Shown piece after piece: positions 1-6,464 of a stretch of DNA of 7,287 bases; position 1 is the stretch's first letter; the number at the start of each line of letters is the position of its first letter. The stretch spans positions 1 to 7,287 of the forward strand of contig CAKTDK010000088.1 of assembly GCA_934541205.1 (NCBI GenBank), written 5' to 3'. The translations under genes were made by a program, and so were the position numbers. Source of the stretch: an uncultured Eubacteriales bacterium. Its GTDB lineage: Bacteria; Bacillota; Clostridia; Oscillospirales; RGIG7773. The notes beneath the pieces were generated by a model. That model was not told the DNA's origin, did no database searches, and was given only the letters and a program-made list of their open reading frames with translations.

Positions 1-75
1 GAAGCTGTGGGCGTGCGGGAGAAAAAGTAAGCACTTTATTACAATACGCTCACAGTTAAAGGAGCGTGTTTTAAA
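1..75 (+). promoter_or_regulatory. Leader of corA with two competing stem-loops
   Basis: Bases 5-14 (CTGTGGGCGT) can pair with 46-55 (ACGCTCACAG), 10 pairs including one G-U. Bases 43-51 can instead pair with 62-70 (GAGCGTGTT), 9 pairs including one G-U and a 10-base loop. The two stems share 46-51, so only one can form. The second covers GGAG (61-64) in part, the core of the corA Shine-Dalgarno (AAAGGAG, 58-64, 11 bases before the ATG). This is seen directly; that it is a metal-responsive switch is inference. The left edge cuts the element, so I cannot match it to a known riboswitch class such as the M-box. Alternatively, 1-30 could be the last nine codons of an upstream gene, ending in TAA at 28-30. 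Confidence 0.4.
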
Positions 76-1002
76 ATGATAAATTTTTACAAAACAATTG
101 ACGGCAAGATGAAAGCTCTGGAAGATATTGAAAGCGGATGCTGGATAAATGTTATTGATCCTACTTCGGAAGAAATTGTTACCCTTTGTGAGAGATATGA
201 ATTTGAAAAGGATTTTATTATGGCAGCGCTGGATGAAGAAGAAACTTCTCATGTTGATATTGAGGACAGTCAGACTTTTATAATAAGTGACGTTCCCTAT
301 GTTCAAAATGAGGGAGAGAATATTTATTATTCAACTATACCTATGGGTATCGTTGTTACTCCGGAGTATATACTTACTATTAGTCTTAAAGAAACAGTTA
401 TAATTAAAGAATTTATTGAGGGAACTGTAAAAAATGCAAATACTGCTTTTCGTACTCAGTTTGTGCTTTATTTACAGCTGAAAATAGCTACAAAATATCT
501 TTTGTATTTAAAACAAATTGACAGGCTTTCAAAATATGTTGAGAAGAAGCTTCATAAATCAATGAGAAATAAAGAGCTTATTCAGCTTCTTGATTTGGAA
601 AAATCGCTGGTTTTCTTTTCAACATCTTTAAAAGCAAATGAGGCAACTTTGGAAAAAATGATGAGAGGCCGCGTTATAAAGCTTTATGAAGAGGATCAGG
701 ATCTTCTTGAAGACGTATTGATTGAAGTAAAGCAGGCTATTGAAATGTCCACTATATATTCAAATATTTTAAGCGGGACAATGGATGCGTTCGCTTCGAT
801 TATTTCAAATAATTTGAACATAGTTATGAAGGTTCTTACTTCTATAACAATTTTAATGGCTATACCGACTATGATATCAAGCTTTTACGGAATGAATGTA
901 GTTGATTTGCCTATGCCTTTTACCTGGTTTCCATTTGCACTTTCTGGAGCAATAACTTTAGTTGTTGGAATTATTTTATGGAAAAAAGGAATGTTTAAAT
1001 AA
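76..1002 (+). CDS. corA: CorA-family magnesium/divalent cation transporter
   Basis: Inner-membrane channel of the CorA family, which takes up Mg2+ (or Co2+/Ni2+) as a homopentamer. The 308-residue length is normal for the family. Residues 1 to about 245 are the cytoplasmic domain, with a mixed N-terminal part and then long charged helices (about 125-245) of the stalk type. Two membrane segments sit at the C-terminus, about 251-271 and 284-303, joined by a short loop that begins with the family signature Y-G-M-N (271-274), the selectivity motif. The tail is basic (KKGMFK). The ATG has an AAAGGAG Shine-Dalgarno 11 bases upstream. The gene stands alone: a terminator starts in its stop codon. The leader could fold over the ribosome binding site, which would fit feedback control. 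The metal transported cannot be read from sequence; some CorA relatives export rather than import. Confidence 0.93.
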   Translation: MINFYKTIDGKMKALEDIESGCWINVIDPTSEEIVTLCERYEFEKDFIMAALDEEETSHVDIEDSQTFIISDVPYVQNEGENIYYSTIPMGIVVTPEYILTISLKETVIIKEFIEGTVKNANTAFRTQFVLYLQLKIATKYLLYLKQIDRLSKYVEKKLHKSMRNKELIQLLDLEKSLVFFSTSLKANEATLEKMMRGRVIKLYEEDQDLLEDVLIEVKQAIEMSTIYSNILSGTMDAFASIISNNLNIVMKVLTSITILMAIPTMISSFYGMNVVDLPMPFTWFPFALSGAITLVVGIILWKKGMFK

Positions 1003-1029
1003 ACCGTATATTATACGGTTTATTTTTTT
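1001..1029 (+). terminator. Intrinsic terminator after corA
   Basis: AAACCGTATA (1001-1010) is followed, after a single T, by its perfect reverse complement (1012-1021), giving a stem of about 8 pairs with a 5-base loop, and then a run of seven T (1023-1029). The stem begins inside the corA TAA stop codon. The stem is weak in G/C (three G-C pairs), but its shape and T run are those of a Rho-independent terminator. Confidence 0.8.
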
Positions 1030-1033
1030 ATAT

Positions 1034-1042
1034 TGTTATAAT
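1034..1042 (+). promoter_or_regulatory. Extended -10 promoter element for the SpoIVF pair
   Basis: TGTTATAAT is a perfect extended -10 (TGnTATAAT). It lies just after the corA terminator and about 43 bases before the next start codon, so a transcript starting near 1049 would include the AGGAGG site at 1070-1075. There is no convincing -35 hexamer at 17 bases, as the position falls in the terminator stem. The form is that of sigma-A. The spoIVF operon of Bacillus subtilis is read by sigma-E, so either this is a coincidental A/T-rich match or the unit is also read outside sporulation. Confidence 0.4.
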
Positions 1043-1084
1043 TTTTTTTATTTCTCATATACATTTCTTAGGAGGTGTATATAA

Positions 1085-1453
1085 ATGGATTACAGATATA
1101 ACAGATATAACAAAAAAACAACTAAAAAAAATCAAACAGGATATAAGGTGATATATAATCAGCTTATTATTTGTCTTGTAGTAATTATAGTTATTTTATT
1201 TTCAAGACTTATTTTTAACGATGAAAATAAAAGTTTTGATGCAATGCTTTCAAATAAGTTATCGGAAAATGTAAGTTTAAAAGACTTAAATGAAAAGGTA
1301 GTAAGTGTATTTTCTAAAAATAAAGTAATAAGTGATATTTTAAACGGAGATTTGCAAAGCGTTTTTAAAAGCTCAACTGAAGAAGAGAAAGTAACGGCTC
1401 CTACTTCTGAAGATAATTCCGAAATGGAAGTGCTTACGTATGAAAAAGCATGA
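1085..1453 (+). CDS. Small single-pass membrane protein, possible minimal SpoIVFA-like partner
   Basis: A 122-residue protein with a basic, Tyr/Asn/Lys-rich N-terminus (1-23), one membrane helix (about 24-44), and an outer part of mostly charged, probably helical sequence ending in an acidic tail (97-120). The positive N-terminus predicts N-in, C-out topology. It has a strong AGGAGGTG Shine-Dalgarno 7 bases before ATG and overlaps the SpoIVFB-like gene by 14 bases, so the two are likely made together. In many Clostridia this position holds a SpoIVFA-like protein with the same layout plus a C-terminal LytM/M23 domain; in Bacillus SpoIVFA (264 residues) holds SpoIVFB inactive. Here no LytM domain, His/Asp zinc motif or remnant of one is present before the next gene. 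The SpoIVFA role is inferred from position, topology and general likeness, not from a recognised motif. Confidence 0.55.
   Translation: MDYRYNRYNKKTTKKNQTGYKVIYNQLIICLVVIIVILFSRLIFNDENKSFDAMLSNKLSENVSLKDLNEKVVSVFSKNKVISDILNGDLQSVFKSSTEEEKVTAPTSEDNSEMEVLTYEKA
1094..1111 (+). repeat. Tandem 9-base repeat at the start of the small membrane protein gene
   Basis: AGATATAAC occurs twice in a row and encodes R-Y-N R-Y-N at residues 4-9. It is in frame, so gain or loss of a unit would only change the length of the cytoplasmic N-terminus. A run of seven A and one of eight A follow within about 25 bases. Confidence 0.7.
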
Positions 1454-2075
1454 GGAAATAGAAAAAGATAAAACGGAACTTAGATTTTGGAAAATAAGGA
1501 TAAGTCCTGTTTTTGTAGGCATGATGATTATTTTTTCTTTTTTTGCGGATTTTTTGTACTTGTTTATAGTTTTGATTTTTGCTCTTTTACATGAATGTTC
1601 ACATCTTTTGGTTTTAAAACATTATAACAAAAACGTAAAAGAAATATATTTTAGACCTTTTGGAATTTCAATTGTAATGGAAGAAAATAATCTTACATTA
1701 AATCAAGAAATAGCCGTTGCGGCGGCAGGACCGGTTTTTAATTTATTTTGCTTGGTAATATTAGTATTTTTAAATTTTTATTTTTGCAGTACTATTATGG
1801 TTTACATGATAGTATTAAACGGTTTTTTGTTTGCGCTTAATATTCTTCCGGTTTATCCTTTGGACGGAGGAAGAATATTATACTGTCTGATTTATAAATT
1901 TTTCAGCTATGAAACAACAGGTAAAATAATAAGAGTTGTAAATTTTTGTTTTTTAATGCTTTTAGGCATAATGGGAATTTATATGATGTACTTGACGTCT
2001 TTTAATTTATCTCTTATATTGATATTTATTTTTCTTTTTATAAATATTATTTTGAGAAGCCCGTATGTTTGTTGA
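1440..2075 (+). CDS. spoIVFB: SpoIVFB-like site-2 (M50) intramembrane zinc protease, no CBS domain
   Basis: A 211-residue polytopic membrane protein of peptidase family M50. The zinc motif H-E-C-S-H is at 51-55 in the first core helix, and the third ligand is Asp142 in P-L-D-G-G-R (140-145), the equivalent of the NPDG motif. Hydrophobic segments lie at about 22-32, 36-60, 90-112, 116-137, 164-184 and 188-206. In Bacillus subtilis SpoIVFB (288 residues) sits in the outer forespore membrane and cuts pro-sigma-K, switching on late mother-cell genes. Here the protein stops just after the last membrane segment, so the C-terminal CBS domain of the Bacillus enzyme is missing. The start overlaps the upstream gene by 14 bases with a modest GGAAG site 9 bases before. 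Upstream pairing with a single-pass protein supports the SpoIVFB assignment over a housekeeping M50 protease; pro-sigma-K is not in the window. Confidence 0.85.
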   Translation: MKKHEEIEKDKTELRFWKIRISPVFVGMMIIFSFFADFLYLFIVLIFALLHECSHLLVLKHYNKNVKEIYFRPFGISIVMEENNLTLNQEIAVAAAGPVFNLFCLVILVFLNFYFCSTIMVYMIVLNGFLFALNILPVYPLDGGRILYCLIYKFFSYETTGKIIRVVNFCFLMLLGIMGIYMMYLTSFNLSLILIFIFLFINIILRSPYVC

Positions 2076-2100
2076 AAATATTCCGTTTTTACTGTATTAT
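2072..2100 (+). promoter_or_regulatory. Sigma-A-type promoter for the radical SAM-uvrC operon
   Basis: TTGAAA (2072-2077) and TATTAT (2095-2100) are each one base from consensus and are separated by exactly 17 bases. TG at 2093-2094 lies directly before the -10. The -35 contains the spoIVFB stop codon TGA (2073-2075). Transcription would start near 2107, leaving a leader of about 23 bases with GGAGG (2118-2122) before the GTG start at 2130. Confidence 0.65.
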
Positions 2101-2121
2101 ATATGTATAACAAAAACGGAG
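2081..2121 (+). promoter_or_regulatory. Hairpin able to mask the ribosome binding site of the radical SAM gene
   Basis: CCGTTTTT (2083-2090) pairs perfectly with AAAAACGG (2112-2119), extended by T2082-A2120 and T2081-G2121, with a 21-base A/T-rich loop. The 3' arm takes in GGAG of the Shine-Dalgarno (GGAGG, 2118-2122). There is no T run after it, so it is not a terminator. Only RNA reading through from the spoIVF genes would contain both arms; RNA from the promoter at 2072-2100 starts after the 5' arm. Confidence 0.5.
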
Positions 2122-2129
2122 GTTTAAAT

Positions 2130-3983
2130 GTGGAAAGCATAAAAAATAAATTGGACGAGTTTTTATTGAAAGTGGAAAAACCGGCGAGGTATATCGGCGG
2201 AGAATTAAATGCCGTTTATAAAAATAAAGAAAATGTAAATGTACGGTTTGCGTTTTGTTTTCCCGATACTTATGAAGTTGGCATGAGTCATTTGGGACTT
2301 AAAATATTATACGGTCTTAAAAATTCGGTTGAAGATTTTTGGTGTGAAAGAGTTTTTTGTCCCTGGCCGGATATGGAAGAAGAAATGCGAAAGAGAGATA
2401 TTCCTCTTTACGGACTTGAAAGTTTTGATCCTATAAAAGAATTTGATTTTGTAGGTTTTACTTTGCAGTATGAGATGAGCTATACAAATATTTTAAATAT
2501 GCTTGATTTGGCGCAGATTCCGCTTTTGGCAAAGGACAGAAATGAAGATTATCCGATAGTTATTGCAGGAGGTCCGTGTGCTTATAATCCCGAGCCTTTG
2601 GCAGATTTTTTTGATATTTTTATAATGGGCGAGGGGGAAGAAGTAAACATTGAAATCATGCAGCTTTATAAAAAATTAAAGCTGGAAAATAAAAGCAAGG
2701 ATGAGTTTTTAAAGCAGGCTTGTCAAATTCAAGGCGTATATGTTCCGAAATTTTATAAGGATGAATATAATGACGACAAAACTTTAAAAGGAATAAAACC
2801 TTTATATGATTTTGCGCCTGAAAAAATAAAAAAGCGTATTATAAAAGATTTGGACAAAGTTTTTTATCCTGATAATTTTGTAGTTCCTTTTGTGGATACG
2901 GTTCATGACAGAACAGTAATGGAAATATTCAGAGGGTGTATAAGAGGATGCAGATTTTGTCAGGCAGGGTATATTTACAGACCTGTGAGAGAAAAAAGCT
3001 CGGATACAGTAAATAAAGGCGTAAAAGCTTTATGTGAAAATACCGGCTATGATGAGATTTCTCTTTCTTCTCTTTCGTCAAGCGATTATACTAAATTAGA
3101 TGAAACAGCGGAAAAAATATTATCCTGGGCGGAAAAGGATAATATTTCTTTGTCTCTTCCTTCGCTTAGAGTGGACAACTTCTCAACGGATTTGATGGAA
3201 AAAGTACAGAAAGTAAGAAAAAGCGGGCTTACTTTTGCTCCTGAGGCAGGAACGCAAAGACTGCGTGATGTAATAAATAAAAACGTATATGAAGACGAGC
3301 TTATGAAAACTACAAAGCTTGCTTTTAACGGCGGATGGAATAATATAAAGCTTTATTTTATGCTGGGACTTCCTACAGAAACTATGGAAGATGTTGAAGG
3401 AATTGCTGATTTGGGAATGAAAGTAGTCGACAACTTTTTTGAGGCAAAAAGAAATGGAAATGCCAATGGCAGAGTAAATGTAACTGTGTCAACTTCATCT
3501 TTTGTACCAAAGCCTTTTACGCCTTTTCAATGGGCGGCGCAGGACAAAACAGAAACTCTTCGCGAAAAGCAAAAGCATTTAAAAGACTCAATAAAATCAA
3601 AAATGATAACTTATAATTATCATGACAGTTATACAAGCTTTTTGGAAGCTGTTTTTGCAAGAGGGGACAGAAGACTTTGCAAGGTTCTTAAAAGAGCTTT
3701 TGAGCTTGGATGCAAGTTTGACGGCTGGAGCGAATATTTTAAATACGATTTATGGATGAAAGCTTTTGAAGACTGCGGTATAGATCCTGAATTTTATGCT
3801 TACAGAGTGCGTGGTGAAAATGAAATATTTCCCTGGGATCATATTGACATCGGGGTTTCAAAAAAGTTTTTGTTAAGTGAGTATAAAAAAGCTTTAGATT
3901 CTGTTCCAAGTCCGAATTGCCGTGAAAAATGTCTTGGCTGCGGCGCAAATATGCTTGTTGGAGGAAAGTGCTTCAATGATTGA
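2130..3983 (+). CDS. B12-binding-type radical SAM protein of the TIGR03960 family
   Basis: Uncharacterised radical SAM enzyme, 617 residues from a GTG start. I chose GTG 2130 because GGAGG lies 7 bases before it; the in-frame ATG at 2103 has no such site and lies upstream of the predicted transcript start. Residues about 35-180 form a Rossmann-like cobalamin-binding-type domain, with P-D-T-Y-E-V-G (45-51) where classical B12 domains have DxHxxG, and G-G-P at 147-149 and G-E-G-E at 167-170. The radical SAM core follows, with C-x3-C-x2-C at Cys270, 274 and 277 (R-G-C-I-R-G-C-R-F-C) for the 4Fe-4S cluster that cleaves S-adenosylmethionine. A second C-x3-C-x2-C group is at 597, 601 and 604, with Cys614 after it. 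It overlaps the DUF2344 gene, a near-constant partner in this family. The substrate is unknown; RNA or ribosome-linked modification is often guessed from its neighbours. Confidence 0.9.
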   Translation: MESIKNKLDEFLLKVEKPARYIGGELNAVYKNKENVNVRFAFCFPDTYEVGMSHLGLKILYGLKNSVEDFWCERVFCPWPDMEEEMRKRDIPLYGLESFDPIKEFDFVGFTLQYEMSYTNILNMLDLAQIPLLAKDRNEDYPIVIAGGPCAYNPEPLADFFDIFIMGEGEEVNIEIMQLYKKLKLENKSKDEFLKQACQIQGVYVPKFYKDEYNDDKTLKGIKPLYDFAPEKIKKRIIKDLDKVFYPDNFVVPFVDTVHDRTVMEIFRGCIRGCRFCQAGYIYRPVREKSSDTVNKGVKALCENTGYDEISLSSLSSSDYTKLDETAEKILSWAEKDNISLSLPSLRVDNFSTDLMEKVQKVRKSGLTFAPEAGTQRLRDVINKNVYEDELMKTTKLAFNGGWNNIKLYFMLGLPTETMEDVEGIADLGMKVVDNFFEAKRNGNANGRVNVTVSTSSFVPKPFTPFQWAAQDKTETLREKQKHLKDSIKSKMITYNYHDSYTSFLEAVFARGDRRLCKVLKRAFELGCKFDGWSEYFKYDLWMKAFEDCGIDPEFYAYRVRGENEIFPWDHIDIGVSKKFLLSEYKKALDSVPSPNCREKCLGCGANMLVGGKCFND

Positions 3984-4620
3984 TATAAGGATTTTTTTTG
4001 AAAAAAGCGATAAAATAAAATATATTTCTCACCTTGATTTAAACAGGTCTTTTCAAAGAGCATTTAACCGTGCAAAGCTTCCCGTTTGGCATACGGAGGG
4101 TTTTAATCCTCATCCTTATCTTGTTTTTTCAAATCCTTTATCTGTCGGTTATATCGGTGAAAGAGAAATACTTGATATAAGGCTTAATGAAGATATTTCA
4201 CTTGAAAATGTAAAAGAAAGACTTTCGGCGGTTTTACCTGATGGAATAATTATTAAAGAAATAGCTTATCCGAAATATAAAATACAGGAAATAAAGTACT
4301 CGAATTTTGCTGTTAACTTTAAATATGATATTTTGCCTGAAGAACTAAAAGCAGTTCTTGAAAAGGACGAGCTGTTTATTTCAAAAAAAAGCAAAAAAGG
4401 AATGATTGAAGTAAACATAAAAAATCTTATAAAAAGATATGACTTAAAAAATACAGATGATGATTTTATTCTTGATTTGACAGTTGATTCATCGGTTACG
4501 GCGTCATTAAATCCCAGGCTTGTTATAGATGTAATTAACCGGGAGCTTAGTATAAATATAGATAACGTTAAGTATGTAAGAAAAGAGTTTTTGGATAGTA
4601 ATTTTGAAAGTTTTAAATAA
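3976..4620 (+). CDS. DUF2344 / TIGR03936 radical SAM-linked protein
   Basis: A 214-residue soluble protein of the DUF2344 family, which occurs next to, or fused to, TIGR03960-type radical SAM proteins; its function is not known. The N-terminus carries the family's conserved stretch: I-S-H-L-D-L (17-22), then a basic helix (about 24-33), then E-G-F-N-P-H-P (41-47). The rest is predicted alpha/beta with no Cys and no membrane segment. The start is ATG 3976, where the family similarity begins; it overlaps the radical SAM stop by 8 bases and has GGAGG (3960-3964) 11 bases upstream. An in-frame ATG at 3922 is open, but those 18 codons lie inside the upstream gene and give no family-like sequence. 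The conserved His/Asp and the partnership suggest a subunit that holds the substrate or carrier for the radical SAM enzyme; this is inference. Confidence 0.88.
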   Translation: MIDIRIFFEKSDKIKYISHLDLNRSFQRAFNRAKLPVWHTEGFNPHPYLVFSNPLSVGYIGEREILDIRLNEDISLENVKERLSAVLPDGIIIKEIAYPKYKIQEIKYSNFAVNFKYDILPEELKAVLEKDELFISKKSKKGMIEVNIKNLIKRYDLKNTDDDFILDLTVDSSVTASLNPRLVIDVINRELSINIDNVKYVRKEFLDSNFESFK

Positions 4621-6456
4621 ATGAGTGATATTATGAATGATATAATAACTTCAAAACTAAATACGCTTCCTTTAAAACCCGGTGTTTATATAATGAAGGA
4701 TGAAAAAGGCAGTATAATTTATGTGGGAAAATCACGTTTTTTAAAAAATCGTGTCAGTCAGTATTTTCTTTCTAAAAATCATGATCCTAAGGTTTCTAAA
4801 ATGGTTGAAAATATTGCGGATTTTGATTATATAGTAACGGAAAGCGAATACGAGGCGCTTGTTCTTGAATGCAATTTAATAAAGCATAATATGCCTAAAT
4901 ATAATATTCTTTTAAAGGACAGTAAAAGTTATCCGTATATAAAAGTGACAGATTATGAGGAATATCCAAAAATTACTTTGGCATATAGAAAAGACGATGA
5001 AAAGGCTATGTATTTCGGTCCTTTTTTGTCTATAGGAACGATAAATCAGCTTCTTGATCTTATTGCCGTTACTTTTAAAATTCCTATGTGCAAAAAGACT
5101 TTTCCAAAGGATTTTCAAAAACGGCCGTGTCTTAATTTTCAGATTAATAAATGCTGCGCTCCTTGTGTTGGAAACGTATCCAAAGAGGAATATCAAAAGC
5201 TTATTTCTGAAGCTGTTTCTTTTCTGAAAGGAAATTACAGCGGTATAATAGGCAATTTAAAAGAGCAGATGAATATATATTCAGAAAATATGGAATATGA
5301 AAAAGCAGCCAAAATAAGAGATAAAATTTATGCTCTTTCAAAAATTCTCGAAAAACAAAAAGTTATATTAAAATCAAATAAAGACGCAGATGTAATCGCA
5401 CTTCAAACAGATGAAGTAAATTCTTGTTTTTGCCATTTTTCAATCAGAGAGGGACGTCTTATTTCAACAAATTATCAGATCGTAAAAAACAGTGATGTAA
5501 TTGATTTTGACGAGCTTATGTCAAATTATCTTTTGCAGCTTTATCATCAGAATTCATCAATACCGAAAGAAATATATATTAACAGACAGACAGAGCAAAA
5601 AGAGCTTATAGAAAAATTATTTTCGGATTACAGAGGCAATAAGGTTAGCGTGATTATTCCGTTAAAAGGACAGTTTAAAGCTATAATTGATATGGCGGAA
5701 AAAAACGCTTTAAAACGGCTTGAAAGTCATACCGAAAAATCCGAAATAATAAGAAAATCGTTACAGGAGCTTAAAGAGCTTTTAAACCTTTCTGATCTGC
5801 CGCAAAAAATAGAGAGTTATGATATTTCCAATATTTCGGGTGCGGATAATATCGGAGCTATGATAGTTTTTGAAAACGGAAAGCCAAAAAAATCCCTTTA
5901 CAGAACATTTAATATAAAAAGCTTTACAGGACCTGACGATTACAGAGCTTTACATGAAGTTTTTTCAAGGCGAATTGATAAATATTTGGAGCAAAGTGAT
6001 GATGAAAGCTTTAGTATTTTACCTGATCTTGTTTTGGTTGACGGAGGAAAAGGACAAGTTTCCGCAATGAAAAAGGTACTTGAAGAAAAAAATGTGAAAA
6101 TTCCTGTGTTTGGTCTTGCAAAAGATGATAAGCATACTTTTAAAGAACTTGTGGACGAAAATCATACCGTTATTCCTAAAAAAATTTCCCAGGCTTATAA
6201 ACTTTGCTACAGCATATCTGAGGAGGTTCACAGATTTGCAATATCAAAGCATACCAAAAAACATCTTAAAACAAATCTTTCTCTTGAAATAATGAGTATT
6301 CAAGGCGTGGGGGAAACAAGAGCAAGAGCCTTGTATTCACATTTTAAATCTATAAATAAAATAAAAAATGCGTCTTTTGAAGAAATATTAAAAGTTCCGA
6401 AGATGGATAAAACAACTGCAAAAAATATATTTAATTATTTTCATTACGATGATTAG
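4621..6456 (+). CDS. uvrC: UvrC, excinuclease ABC subunit C
   Basis: Cytoplasmic nuclease of nucleotide excision repair that cuts the damaged strand on both sides of a lesion marked by UvrA and UvrB. The 611 residues show all domains in order: GIY-YIG nuclease (about 15-98; Tyr23, Tyr34, Arg44, Glu83) for the 3' cut; four Cys at 157, 170, 178 and 182, matching the 4Fe-4S site of UvrC; the UVR helical pair that binds UvrB (about 207-242); the RNase H-like nuclease for the 5' cut, with Asp401 in S-Y-D-I-S-N, Asp474 in V-D-G-G-K-G-Q, and His537 in E-V-H-R-F-A; and two helix-hairpin-helix motifs (about 557-607). The gene looks intact. ATG directly follows the TAA of the upstream gene with no good Shine-Dalgarno, which points to translational coupling; ATG 4633 is a possible alternative start. 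Confidence 0.97.
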   Translation: MSDIMNDIITSKLNTLPLKPGVYIMKDEKGSIIYVGKSRFLKNRVSQYFLSKNHDPKVSKMVENIADFDYIVTESEYEALVLECNLIKHNMPKYNILLKDSKSYPYIKVTDYEEYPKITLAYRKDDEKAMYFGPFLSIGTINQLLDLIAVTFKIPMCKKTFPKDFQKRPCLNFQINKCCAPCVGNVSKEEYQKLISEAVSFLKGNYSGIIGNLKEQMNIYSENMEYEKAAKIRDKIYALSKILEKQKVILKSNKDADVIALQTDEVNSCFCHFSIREGRLISTNYQIVKNSDVIDFDELMSNYLLQLYHQNSSIPKEIYINRQTEQKELIEKLFSDYRGNKVSVIIPLKGQFKAIIDMAEKNALKRLESHTEKSEIIRKSLQELKELLNLSDLPQKIESYDISNISGADNIGAMIVFENGKPKKSLYRTFNIKSFTGPDDYRALHEVFSRRIDKYLEQSDDESFSILPDLVLVDGGKGQVSAMKKVLEEKNVKIPVFGLAKDDKHTFKELVDENHTVIPKKISQAYKLCYSISEEVHRFAISKHTKKHLKTNLSLEIMSIQGVGETRARALYSHFKSINKIKNASFEEILKVPKMDKTTAKNIFNYFHYDD

Positions 6457-6464
6457 GAGAAAAA

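Noticed and set aside
40..45. TACAAT as a -10 for corA.
   Set aside because: No -35-like hexamer at 16-18 bases upstream, which is G-rich; a start near 52 is possible, but the support is too thin to list as a promoter.
1058..1065. TATACATT as a sigma-E-type -10 for the SpoIVF pair, which would fit its sporulation role.
   Set aside because: Transcription would start at about 1072, inside the AGGAGG ribosome binding site, so it could not give a normal leader.
2081..2121. Hairpin between spoIVFB and the radical SAM gene as a transcription terminator.
   Set aside because: No T run follows the 3' arm, and the loop is 21 bases; masking of the ribosome binding site fits better.
2103..2129. ATG 2103 as the start of the radical SAM protein.
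   Set aside because: No Shine-Dalgarno before it, it lies upstream of the predicted transcript start, and the GGAGG site inside these codons is correctly spaced for GTG 2130.
3739..4063. Minus-strand open frames opposite the end of the radical SAM gene and the start of the DUF2344 gene.
   Set aside because: They are antisense to well-supported genes, and show no family features.
4912..5196. Minus-strand 94-codon frame within uvrC.
   Set aside because: Antisense to the conserved Cys region of UvrC; no ribosome binding site or recognisable domain.
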